This document shows positions 34,131 through 42,634 of a stretch of DNA of 64,000 bases, piece by piece (within the stretch, counting starts at the first letter, position 1; every line of letters starts with the position of its first letter). The notes below the pieces were generated by a model, which worked only from the letters and a program-made list of their open reading frames with translations, was not told where the DNA came from and did not search any database. The position numbers and the translations under genes were made by a program. The stretch is from Ancylobacter novellus. Lineage in GTDB: Bacteria; Pseudomonadota; Alphaproteobacteria; Rhizobiales; Xanthobacteraceae. The stretch covers positions 29,239 through 93,238 of the forward strand of contig QFQD01000016.1 in the NCBI GenBank assembly GCA_003241485.1. Reading direction: 5' to 3'.

Positions 34131-34550
34131 TCAAACCTTGCGCAGGACAACGGCGAGGCAGCCATTGACCACGCGCGGATGCGCGACCTCGTAGCGGCCG
34201 GGCGGCAATGCCAGCTGGCGCTCGAAACGCCCCTGCGGCAGTTCCATGCGGTGGATCGTGGCGCGGCGCAGTTCAGGCGGCAGCACACGCTCACCGGCGA
34301 TGGTCAGCACGCCGCTGTTGATCGCGACGGAAATATGGTCCGGATCGACGCCGGGCAGCGCCGCCAGCACGAGCAGTTCGCGTTCGGTCTCCAGCACGTC
34401 CACCGGCGGCTCCCAGCACAGCGGGCCGGGGCGTCGGCGCGTCTCGGATACCGGTACGGGCTGGAACATCTGCCGGTGCATGCGCTCGGCGCGGTTGAGC
34501 ATGTCGAGCGCTTCCGACCACATCCAGGCGTGGGGGTCAGTCTTCTTCAT
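34131..34550 (-). CDS. Hsp20/alpha-crystallin small heat-shock protein
   Basis: A 139-residue small heat-shock protein with an AGGAGA ribosome site before ATG 34550. PPVDVLETERELLVLAALPGVDPDHISVAINSGVLTIAGER is the alpha-crystallin domain, and the end of the domain reads MELPQGRFERQLALPPGRYE. The C-terminal I-x-I motif of classical members is not obvious. It would hold unfolding proteins for refolding or, given the next gene, for Lon degradation. It lies 142 bp after the P-type ATPase gene and 15 bp before lon. Confidence 0.88.
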   Translation of the reverse strand: MKKTDPHAWMWSEALDMLNRAERMHRQMFQPVPVSETRRRPGPLCWEPPVDVLETERELLVLAALPGVDPDHISVAINSGVLTIAGERVLPPELRRATIHRMELPQGRFERQLALPPGRYEVAHPRVVNGCLAVVLRKV

Positions 34551-34571
34551 CGGGTTCTCCTGGCAGGCCGG

Positions 34572-34608
34572 GCGTCACCTCCGGTCCGCGTCGCTCATAT
34601 GGTGACGC
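34572..34608 (-). promoter_or_regulatory. Inverted repeat in the hsp20 leader
   Basis: GCGTCACC (34572-34579) and GGTGACGC (34601-34608) are perfect 8-bp arms with a 21-base loop, ending 11 bp upstream of the hsp20 Shine-Dalgarno site. The loop contains an ATG that opens a 7-codon frame ending at TGA inside the second arm on the message. It could be an RNA element controlling heat-shock translation or a protein site. I cannot tell which. Confidence 0.35.
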
Positions 34609-34692
34609 GGCGACAGCGCGCTAGAGAGACCCGAACCGCAGCACACTCCGGGCGGGCGGACTCGAAACGCGGCGGCCGTGCGGGCCGTGCGT

Positions 34693-36672
34693 TCACCTAT
34701 CCACCGGCGAAACCGGGGTGGGGGTGGCTAGCGCGCGCAGCACGTTGAGGATGGCTGCGACGTCGATGAACTCCTGGAACAGGGCGCCCTGCACGGGCGA
34801 CAAATAGCCGAAGGCGGCCGCCAGCATGCCGGCGCAGGACAGGCCGATGCCGACATAGACGCTCTGCAAAGCGATGGCGCGGGCGCGGTCGGCAATCCGC
34901 CGCGCATCGACCAGCCGGCCGAGATCGTCGACCAGTATGACGATATCCGCCGCCTGCGCCGAGGCGGCGGCCCCGCGCGCGCCCATGGCGACACCAATAT
35001 CGGCACTGGCGAGCGCGGGTGCGTCGTTCACACCGTCACCCACCATCATCACCGGCGCGCTCGCCCGCTCCGCCGCCACCAACGCCGCTTTCGAGGTCGG
35101 GTTCATGCTGGCGTGGATCTGGTCGACGCCGATCTGTTCGCCGATCTGTTGGGCACGGCCGGCGCTGTCGCCGGTGGCAAGGATGACACGGGTGACGCCA
35201 GCGGCGCGCAGCTGCTGGACGATGGAGGGGGCGCCTTCGCGCAAACGGTCGGCGAGCAGCAGGGCGCCGGCCAGTTCGCCATTGACGGCCACCGCCACAG
35301 CGACGGTGCCGGGCCGCGCGATCCATGCCTCGAGTTCGTCCATGAAGGCGCTGGCTGGCACCTGCGCCCGGATGAAGTCCCATCCACCGACGGCGACCTC
35401 CTGCGTACCGAGACGGCCGACCACGCCATCTCCCGGCGTCTCGCGCAGTTCGAGTGGCGTTTCCAGCGCGAGCCCCGCCTCGCGCGCTGCCGCCACCAGC
35501 GCGTGGGCGACCACATGCGCCGAGCCCTGGTCGAGCGAGGCAGCGAAGCGCAGCACCTCGTCCGGAGGGAGATCCGGCCGGGCGCGGATGTCGACGAGGT
35601 GGGGGCGGCCGTCGGTGATCGTGCCGGTCTTGTCGATGATGACGGTTCGGATGCGCGACAGCATCTCCAGCGCGCCGCCGCTCTTGACCAGAACGCCCCG
35701 GCCGGCACAGCGGGAAATGCCGGAAATGATGGCGACCGGCACGGCGAGGATGAGCGGGCAGGGAGTCGCGACCACCAGCACGGCGAGCGCACGCACCGGA
35801 TTTCCCGTGATGAGCCAGGCACTTCCGGCGATGGCCAGGGTGAGGGCGAGGAAGCCCAGCGCGAAGCGGTCGGCCAGCCGGGCCATCGGCGCCTTGGACT
35901 GCTCGGCGGCGGCGACGAGACGCACAATGCCGGCATAGGTGCTGTCGGCGGCAGCGTGGGCGGCGACCAGATCGAAGGCGTCGCCGGCGTTGGTCGTGCC
36001 GCTCATGACGGTGTCACCGGCTTCCCGGCGCACCGGCAGCGGCTCGCCGGTGAGCGCGGATTCGTCCAGCACCGCCAGCGTGCCGGCCACCTGCCCGTCG
36101 ACCGGCACCACCTCGCCGCGGCGGATCAGCAGCCGGTCGCCGGGGCTGAGCGCGTCGAGCGCGACCTCCTCCAGCCGGCCGTCGCGATAGCGCGCGGCGT
36201 GGCGCGGCAGGCGGTTGAGCAGAGCGGTCATCTCGCGGCGGGCGCGGCCCTGCGCGAAGGCTTCCAGCGCCTCGCCGCCGGTGAACATGAGCGCGATGAT
36301 GGCGCCCGCCAGATGTTCGCCCAGCGCGAGCGCGCCGCCCATGGCGAGCGCGGCGATGAGATCGAGGCCGAAATCGCCGCGCCGCAGCCGGGTCGCCATG
36401 TCGGCGAGCAAGATGGTGAGGACCACTGCCGTGACGGCGCTCCACAGCCCTGCGGCCAGGGTCGGCGCCGCTGCCAGCCACGCCACCGCGCCGCCGGCAA
36501 GGCCGGCGAGCGCCAGCGGCAGCAGGCCGCGCTTGAGGAGCGGCATTACGCCGCCCGGCATAGGCGCTTCGTTGACGGGACCCGGCACGCCATGCTCCCT
36601 GCGCTGAACGATGTGGTCGGGCCGAAGGTGTGCCCGCAGTCGCTCCGGCGGAAGATAGGGATCAACCCGCAT
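34693..36672 (-). CDS. P1B-type metal-transporting ATPase with a CPL motif
   Basis: About 659 residues from ATG 36672. There is no N-terminal metal-binding domain. Four membrane segments precede the actuator domain (LDESALTGEPLPVR). The membrane metal-site motif reads ATPCPLILAVPVA, so CPL replaces the usual CPC. The phosphorylated Asp is in IIDKTGTITDG near residue 347, and MVGDGVNDAPALASADIGVAMG is the hinge. P1B pumps export Cu, Zn, Cd or Co; the missing second Cys makes the metal uncertain. It is followed on the same strand by hsp20 and lon, suggesting a metal- or redox-stress block. Confidence 0.82.
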   Translation of the reverse strand: MRVDPYLPPERLRAHLRPDHIVQRREHGVPGPVNEAPMPGGVMPLLKRGLLPLALAGLAGGAVAWLAAAPTLAAGLWSAVTAVVLTILLADMATRLRRGDFGLDLIAALAMGGALALGEHLAGAIIALMFTGGEALEAFAQGRARREMTALLNRLPRHAARYRDGRLEEVALDALSPGDRLLIRRGEVVPVDGQVAGTLAVLDESALTGEPLPVRREAGDTVMSGTTNAGDAFDLVAAHAAADSTYAGIVRLVAAAEQSKAPMARLADRFALGFLALTLAIAGSAWLITGNPVRALAVLVVATPCPLILAVPVAIISGISRCAGRGVLVKSGGALEMLSRIRTVIIDKTGTITDGRPHLVDIRARPDLPPDEVLRFAASLDQGSAHVVAHALVAAAREAGLALETPLELRETPGDGVVGRLGTQEVAVGGWDFIRAQVPASAFMDELEAWIARPGTVAVAVAVNGELAGALLLADRLREGAPSIVQQLRAAGVTRVILATGDSAGRAQQIGEQIGVDQIHASMNPTSKAALVAAERASAPVMMVGDGVNDAPALASADIGVAMGARGAAASAQAADIVILVDDLGRLVDARRIADRARAIALQSVYVGIGLSCAGMLAAAFGYLSPVQGALFQEFIDVAAILNVLRALATPTPVSPVDR

Positions 36673-36883
36673 CGCCACGACGGTACTCGTGCGGGCATTG
36701 TCCTTGCGGCATTAATGAAATATTACCTAAACAATTCTAGGGTCGACGCGATCAGCGCCGCCAACCGGCCGCAAGAGCCGGAGCTTGGGGGACTGTTCGA
36801 ATGCGAGGACTGCCGATAGGGTCCGGGTCTTGGCTCGGGCCGACGACGCTTTCGCCTGATTCGCCACCTGAGTAGAGACGTTT

Positions 36884-37972
36884 ATGCGCAACGCCGCGCC
36901 TCGATTTGTCGGAACGTTCCTGATCGGCTCCGTGAGCTTCGTCGCCATGGCGGTGGCCGTGGCGTGGGTGTCGAACGCGTTCGTCCCGACGCCGGCCGAT
37001 GCCGCGCGGGTCGATCCCGAATTGCGGCTGGTGACCAGCTCCATGGCGCCGGTGGATGCCGCCACGGCGCCCTTCAACGCCGCCCCGCTGCCTTTCGACA
37101 CCAAAATGACCGACGTGCCCGCCGCCGAGCCGGTGCGCACGGTGCTGGACGTGCGCAATTTCCATGCGTCCGGCGAGCTGGCGCAGGCGGAAGGCTGGCT
37201 GTTCGATCCCGCCATCATGCCGGTGCGCCCCGCCGTGCTGGCCGCCCTGCCGCCGCACCCGCCGGTGAGCGAGCCCACCGTCGAGGTGGCGAGCGTGGTG
37301 CCGCTGCCCGTGGCCAACCCGCTGTTTGCCGGCCGCGTGATGTCCGGCAACGAACCCGATGACGAGCTGACCCTGGCGCCGCTGCCGCCGAAGAAGCCGG
37401 GCATTCCCACGCAGGCCGCGCAGGCGGAAGTCGCCATGCTGCCGCCGCCGATGGAAGAGGACATGGCGCCGGCCACCGCCGAGCCGCCGGCCGCGACCGT
37501 GCCGCAGGCCAAGGACGAGCTGCGCTACCCCACGGCGGAAGACAAGTTCGCCATTTACGACATCCGCGCCAAGAAGCTCTATCTGCCGAACGGCAAGAAG
37601 CTCGAAGCCCATTCCGGCTATGGCGACAAGTTCGACGACGTGCGCTACGTCCATGTGAAGATGTACGGCCCGACGCCGCCGAACCGCTACAAGCTGAAGA
37701 TGCGCGAAGCGCTGTTCCACGGCACCGAGGCCGTGCGCATGACGCCGGTCGGCGACGGCAAGATGTATGGCCGCAACGGGATCCTGCTGCATCCCTATCT
37801 GCTCGGCCCGCGCGGCGATTCCAATGGCTGCGTCTCGGTGGCCGATTACGACGCCTTCCTCGCCAGCTTCAAGCGCGGCGAAGTGGAAGAGGTGATCGTG
37901 GTCGAATCCATGCCGAAGACGGCCGACCCGGCAAATCCGCTCATCTCCTGGCTGACCGGCAAGCGCAGCTGA
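36884..37972 (+). CDS. DUF2778 (Tlde1-type) L,D-transpeptidase-like envelope protein
   Basis: A 362-residue protein with an N-terminal membrane anchor (TFLIGSVSFVAMAVAVAWVS), a long Pro/Ala-rich linker to about 205, and a C-terminal DUF2778 domain. That domain contains KLEAHSGYGDKFDDVRYVHVKMYGPTPPNRY and ILLHPYLLGPRGDSNGCVSVADYDAFLASF, with the His and Cys of the HxxG...SNGC(V)S catalytic set. The family includes type VI effector Tlde1, a peptidoglycan L,D-carboxypeptidase/transpeptidase. With an anchor and no secretion genes nearby, a housekeeping periplasmic cell-wall role is more likely than an effector role. Confidence 0.8.
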   Translation: MRNAAPRFVGTFLIGSVSFVAMAVAVAWVSNAFVPTPADAARVDPELRLVTSSMAPVDAATAPFNAAPLPFDTKMTDVPAAEPVRTVLDVRNFHASGELAQAEGWLFDPAIMPVRPAVLAALPPHPPVSEPTVEVASVVPLPVANPLFAGRVMSGNEPDDELTLAPLPPKKPGIPTQAAQAEVAMLPPPMEEDMAPATAEPPAATVPQAKDELRYPTAEDKFAIYDIRAKKLYLPNGKKLEAHSGYGDKFDDVRYVHVKMYGPTPPNRYKLKMREALFHGTEAVRMTPVGDGKMYGRNGILLHPYLLGPRGDSNGCVSVADYDAFLASFKRGEVEEVIVVESMPKTADPANPLISWLTGKRS

Positions 37973-38215
37973 CGCGCCGGCCCCATCCGCACCCGCTGAC
38001 GCCCTTACCGGGCCAGATTCCGCGACGGTGACGCGGGCCAGCCGCACCTAAGCGGCGTCGCACGCGCCCGGCGCCGGCGGCCGCTTTGCCCGTGGCCGGG
38101 CCGAAACGGGCGGATATCGCGCAAGCCGGTGGGGATGGCGTCGATCGGTATGGCCGGGCCGCCCCCGGCCATGCAGAATGCGGGACCCTCCGGCCGAACA
38201 ACGAGACACGTCGCG

Positions 38216-39478
38216 ATGTCCACCCTCCATGACGGTTACTTCACCGCCGGCCTCGATGCCGACCCGGAACTCGCCGCCGCCATTCGCGGCGAGCAGGCCC
38301 GCCAGCAGGACGGCATCGAGCTGATCGCCTCCGAGAACATCGTCTCGCGCCTCGTGCTGGAGGCGCAGGGCTCGGTGCTCACCAACAAGACCGTCGAGGG
38401 CCTGCCCTATGCCCGCTATTATGGCGGGGCGGAATTCGCCGACGCCATCGAGGCGCTGGCGGTGGCGCGGGCGAAGCGGCTTTTCGGCTGCCAGTTCGCC
38501 AATGTGCAGCCCCATTCCGGCTCCAACGCCAATGCCGGCGTGTTTCTCGGCCTGTTGAAGCTCGGCGACACCATCCTCTCCATGGACACGGCGGCCGGCG
38601 GGCATATCAGCCACGGCCACCCTGCCACGCTGACCGGGCGCGACTACAACATCGTGCGCTACGGCGTGAGCCGCGAGAGCGAGCGCATCGAGCTGGACGA
38701 ACTGCGCGCGCTGGCGCGAACGCACGAACCCCGGCTGATCGTCGCCGGCGGCTCGGCCTATCCGCCCGCGCTGGACTTTGCCGGCATGCGCGAGATCGCC
38801 GACGAGGTCGGCGCGCTGTTGATGGTCGACATGGCGCATTTCGCCGGGCTGGTGGCGAGCGGGCTCTACCCGCATCCCTTCCCGCACGCGCATGTGGTGA
38901 CCTCCACCACCTACAAGTCGCTGCGCGGGGCGCGCGGCGGCCTCGTGCTGTGGAACGATGCCTCGCTGTCCGACCGCATCAATTACGGCATCTTCCCCGG
39001 CGTGCAGGGCTCGGTGATGATGCACATCGTCGCCGGCAAGGCCGCCTGTTTCGGCGAGGCGCTGCGGCCGGAATTCACCGCCTATAATCTCGCCGTGCTG
39101 GAGAATGCGCGCGTGCTGGCCGACACGCTGTCGGAGGAGGGCGTGCGCATCGTCGGCGGCGGCACCGATTGCGGGCTGATGCTGGTCGATCTCGGCGGCA
39201 TCGGCACCACGGGCGACGTGGCCGCCAAGGCGCTGGAAAAGGCCGGACTGGCGGTGAACAAGAACCTCATCCCGTTCGATACCCGCCCGCCGGAGGCGCC
39301 TTCGGGGCTGCGGCTGTCCTCCAATGCCGGCACGGCGCGCGGCTTCGGTACCGCCGAATTCGCCACCATCGGCGGCTGGATCGCCCGCATCGTCAAGGCG
39401 CCGGAAGATGCCGGCGTCATCGCCGAGGTGGGCGAGGCGGTGCGCGCCCTGTGCGCCCGCTTCCCGATCTACCGCTGA
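38216..39478 (+). CDS. Serine hydroxymethyltransferase paralogue with divergent active site
   Basis: A 420-residue fold-I PLP enzyme. ATG 38216 gives MSTLHDGYF; an upstream in-frame ATG at 38129 adds an unrelated leader. IELIASENIVSRLVLEAQGSVLTNKTVEG and NVQPHSGSNANAGVFLG are SHMT signatures. The PLP lysine is Lys234, but its context is TTYKSLRGARGG rather than the usual TTHKTLRGPRGG, and the SGIRIGTPA loop reads SGLRLSSNAGT. It is probably not the housekeeping GlyA. An alpha-methylserine hydroxymethyltransferase, a threonine-type aldolase or a transaldolase are possible. It ends 7 bp from the convergent autotransporter. Confidence 0.75.
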   Translation: MSTLHDGYFTAGLDADPELAAAIRGEQARQQDGIELIASENIVSRLVLEAQGSVLTNKTVEGLPYARYYGGAEFADAIEALAVARAKRLFGCQFANVQPHSGSNANAGVFLGLLKLGDTILSMDTAAGGHISHGHPATLTGRDYNIVRYGVSRESERIELDELRALARTHEPRLIVAGGSAYPPALDFAGMREIADEVGALLMVDMAHFAGLVASGLYPHPFPHAHVVTSTTYKSLRGARGGLVLWNDASLSDRINYGIFPGVQGSVMMHIVAGKAACFGEALRPEFTAYNLAVLENARVLADTLSEEGVRIVGGGTDCGLMLVDLGGIGTTGDVAAKALEKAGLAVNKNLIPFDTRPPEAPSGLRLSSNAGTARGFGTAEFATIGGWIARIVKAPEDAGVIAEVGEAVRALCARFPIYR

Positions 39479-39485
39479 GACGGCG

Positions 39486-42386
39486 TCAGAACTTCACCAC
39501 CAGCTCGGCCAGGAGGGTGTTCTGGTTGGCGCCGCTGGCGAGCTGGCCGGCATATTTCAACGCCAGCCGCGTGGTGTCGGAGGGGGCATAGGCCAGCTCC
39601 AGCCCGAGCAGCGCGGCATTCTCGGCAATGGGCACGCCGCCGAGCGCGACCGCCGTCGAGCCTGTCGCGAACGCGACGGTCGCGGACGGCGTCACGTCGC
39701 CGAAGGCGTGCTGCCAGCCCAGCGTGCCGCCGAGCCACATCTCGTGGCCGTTGAAGGCGAAGGGCACGGCGAAGCGCAGGCCGAGCGCGGAATAGAGCGT
39801 GTCCATGTCCGCCGTGGCGACATCGAGCGCCGCGCCGGTGCCGCTCTCCGCGAGGTCGGCGCCATCGACCCCGACATAGGCGAGGCCGGCGAAGGGCGTG
39901 AGGGTGAGGCGCTCCAGGACGACGTCGTAGCTGAGCTCGCCGAACGCCTGGAAGCTGTTGGCGTCGTAGTCTCCCGCCGTGCCTGACATATAGCCGGAAA
40001 AGCCGACGCTGCGGCTCACCGCGACATCGTGCCAGCCATAGGCGGCGCCGAGGGCGAGGCGGGCGGCGCCGACAGTGCCGCCGGCATAGAGGCCGACGTC
40101 GTAATTGTCGGCGTTGCCCCAGCCATTGTCCTGCGAGAAGGAGGAGCGGCTGTAGCCGCCGACAAGGCCGGCGCGCCAGTCATTGCCGATCGGCGTATCG
40201 AGCCCGAACACCGCGCCGCCGATGGAGTTCGACACCGAGGCGGCATTGCCGTTCGAGGAGGTCTCGCCCCAGCCGCCGAAGCCCTGCACCCAGAAGGACA
40301 GCGGCAGTCCCGCGGCCGTGGCGGTGGTCGGGCCGATGGCACCGGGCTCGCCCGCGGCCTGGCGCAGGCGCGCCCCGACCGCGTCGCGCAGATAGGCCGA
40401 CTGCTGCTGGATCACGCTCTGTGCCGAGGCGTAGATCTCGCCCGACAGCGCCTGCAGCGCCGGTGTCGCGGTGATCGTGTTCAGCCCGGCAAGCGCGACC
40501 ACGGCATCGCTCGCATCGGTGGCGCTGTCGGCGGCGCGCGCCATGGCGAACTGGTTGGGCGTCAACGCGGCGGTGGTGAAGCTCACCGCGCTGCGGCCCA
40601 TGGTGAGGTCCACCGTCGTAGCGGAATAGCTGACCTCAGGCGCGAGATAGGGGAAGGCGGTACCGATGGCGCCGAAATCCGCCGCCTGCACCGTCTGGAA
40701 CTGGCCATTGAGGCCGCCGGCAGCGCTCAGCAGCGTGTAGCGGCTGCCGAGCACCGGGGTGCCCGGTCCGTAGAGCGCGATGTCGAGAGTGCCGGCGAGG
40801 GAGGCGGTGCCGCCGACGGCGATGAGATCGCTGCTGCCGGAGGCGCCGATCTCGGCGGTGTAGGTCGCGCCCGGGGCGAAGACGGCATTGCCGAGCACGG
40901 TGAGCGTGCCGATGGAATTGCCCGGCGCGAGGGTGCTGCCGTTTGCAGCCGCCACGGCGCCGATGGTGCCCGAGCCGGACAGCACGGTGCCGTCCAGCAG
41001 AAGCGTTGCCGGCAGCACGCCGTTCACGATGAGGGCGCCGCCGGACACCGTCATCACGCCGGAATAGAGGCTCACGCCCGGCAGCGCGAGGGCGCCGCCC
41101 GGCGCGATGGTGACGTCCATGTTGACGCTGCCGGACAGCGTGCCGGCAAAGGTGGCATTGCCGAACACCGACAGGCCGGCATTGGTGCCGAAGGCGATGG
41201 GGCGGTCGCTGGTGAAACCGGGGGCGGTGACCAGCTCGCCGGCGAGCAGCACGCCGCTGCCCGGCACGCCGAGATCGGCATCGTTCGCCGCATAGATGGT
41301 GCCGAGCAGAACGTTCTGCAGCGGGGCGAAGCCGATGCGTCCATAAATCCCGTCATAGGCGACGACGTAATAGCGAAACACGCCGGCACCCGAATTATAG
41401 CCCGACGTGCCGCCATGGGCGGGCTCGTAGACGTAGAAATTGTCGTTGACGCTCGTGCCCGCGACATTGGTGAAGGACATCACCCCCGGCACGGTGATGG
41501 TGACGGCGGAGCCCGCAGTGACCTGGCCATAGGACTGGCCGGAGGTGCCGGTCTCGAAGGAGCCGAGCTGTGCGCCGGTGTCGAACACGGTGACGAAGCA
41601 CCCCGGTGCGCCGTTGTTCACGGCAAAGCACGTGTTGATCGACTTGGTGTTCCAGGCATTCAGCCCGGCCGGCTGCGTGCCCGTGTTGTCGCCCGCAAAT
41701 TGCGACCAGAGGACGCCGGCCGTGTTCTGGGCGGTGAGGCCGACAATGACGTGCGGGGACACGCCGGGATTGCCGAGATCGTTGGAGACGACAATGAAGC
41801 CGTTGCCGTAATTGCCCAAAAGCTGCGCCAGCGGGTTGAACATCGCCGAGGGCAGGGCGGAATAGGCGACGCCCATCACCCCGCTCTGGCCGGTCGGCCA
41901 GCCCGGGCAGTAATTGCCGCCGCCCTTGCACACGAGCGAGGTGACCGCGCCGACGGTGATCGCCCCGGTCGACAGTGCCGTGCTGGCGTCGGGAAATGTC
42001 ACCGGCGTCGAGACATAATAGCCGTGCAGTTCGTTGCCGCTGGAATAGCCGTACTGGAAGGGGATCGGCGAGCCGCCCGAGGTGAGGGGCGTGCTGTTGG
42101 GGCCAATCAGGCTCTCATAGACATAAAGGCCGGTGGAACCGGTATCCATCAGCACCGAGAGCGGCGCGCCGCCGCCGACCGCGACCGTGAGGTGGTTGCT
42201 GAAGCCGTTGGTGGCCGAGCCGGGATAGAGCGGTATCGTCGCGCTTTCCTGCGCCCGCGCGCCGACGGGAAGCGCGAGCAGTGCCAGACCGGCAAGGCCG
42301 CACAGCGCGCTCGTGCGCAGCAACGAGGCCGCGCGCAAGGCGGCGCCCCGCCCCGCCTCTCGTGACGAAACGACAGGAATGCTCAT
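39486..42386 (-). CDS. Autotransporter with pepsin-like aspartic protease passenger
   Basis: 966 residues from ATG 42386. A long signal peptide ends at ARAQ (46). Residues 50-357 read like a family A1 pepsin: VLMDTGSTGLYVY (Asp81), a flap-like PFQYGYSSG (Tyr112), GQSGVMGVAYSALPS (the GILGLAY motif), TVFDTGAQL (Asp269), and a terminal GRIGFAPL. The Asp-Asp spacing of 188 matches pepsin. Then come autotransporter beta-strand repeats (GGALALPG, GNAVFAPGATYTAEIG), the ALSGEIYAS linker, and a C-terminal barrel from about 690 ending in the terminal Phe of LAELVVKF. It should present or release a protease outside the cell. Activity is inferred. Confidence 0.82.
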   Translation of the reverse strand: MSIPVVSSREAGRGAALRAASLLRTSALCGLAGLALLALPVGARAQESATIPLYPGSATNGFSNHLTVAVGGGAPLSVLMDTGSTGLYVYESLIGPNSTPLTSGGSPIPFQYGYSSGNELHGYYVSTPVTFPDASTALSTGAITVGAVTSLVCKGGGNYCPGWPTGQSGVMGVAYSALPSAMFNPLAQLLGNYGNGFIVVSNDLGNPGVSPHVIVGLTAQNTAGVLWSQFAGDNTGTQPAGLNAWNTKSINTCFAVNNGAPGCFVTVFDTGAQLGSFETGTSGQSYGQVTAGSAVTITVPGVMSFTNVAGTSVNDNFYVYEPAHGGTSGYNSGAGVFRYYVVAYDGIYGRIGFAPLQNVLLGTIYAANDADLGVPGSGVLLAGELVTAPGFTSDRPIAFGTNAGLSVFGNATFAGTLSGSVNMDVTIAPGGALALPGVSLYSGVMTVSGGALIVNGVLPATLLLDGTVLSGSGTIGAVAAANGSTLAPGNSIGTLTVLGNAVFAPGATYTAEIGASGSSDLIAVGGTASLAGTLDIALYGPGTPVLGSRYTLLSAAGGLNGQFQTVQAADFGAIGTAFPYLAPEVSYSATTVDLTMGRSAVSFTTAALTPNQFAMARAADSATDASDAVVALAGLNTITATPALQALSGEIYASAQSVIQQQSAYLRDAVGARLRQAAGEPGAIGPTTATAAGLPLSFWVQGFGGWGETSSNGNAASVSNSIGGAVFGLDTPIGNDWRAGLVGGYSRSSFSQDNGWGNADNYDVGLYAGGTVGAARLALGAAYGWHDVAVSRSVGFSGYMSGTAGDYDANSFQAFGELSYDVVLERLTLTPFAGLAYVGVDGADLAESGTGAALDVATADMDTLYSALGLRFAVPFAFNGHEMWLGGTLGWQHAFGDVTPSATVAFATGSTAVALGGVPIAENAALLGLELAYAPSDTTRLALKYAGQLASGANQNTLLAELVVKF

Positions 42387-42634
42387 GGCCCCGGCCCCCG
42401 GTCGGTCCCGCCACCCCTGCGTCACCGACCGGAAAAAAGTACCGGCGAGAGGGCGCCGGCCGCAAGTGGGGGCGCCGCAGAATTCCATGCGTCGCGCCGG
42501 TATTGCGCATGAGCCCGCCGCTTTCGCGCCAGCGCCGTTGTCTGCGTGCCGGGAGACAGCTAGATCACTGCCCTAGCTTACTTCGCCCACCCCTTGCGCC
42601 ATCCCTGCGCTACCGTCGAGCCGCGAGCCGCCGC

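Noticed and set aside
36679..36883. AT-rich patch at 36711-36740 as a defined promoter
   Set aside because: It is clearly AT-rich between divergent genes, but I could not place a convincing -35/-10 pair on either strand.
37973..38215. Glycine- or SAM-type riboswitch before the SHMT paralogue
   Set aside because: The region has one GC hairpin (GGCCGGG/CCCGGCC near 38152-38170) but none of the conserved glycine-riboswitch core sequence, and no expression platform or terminator.
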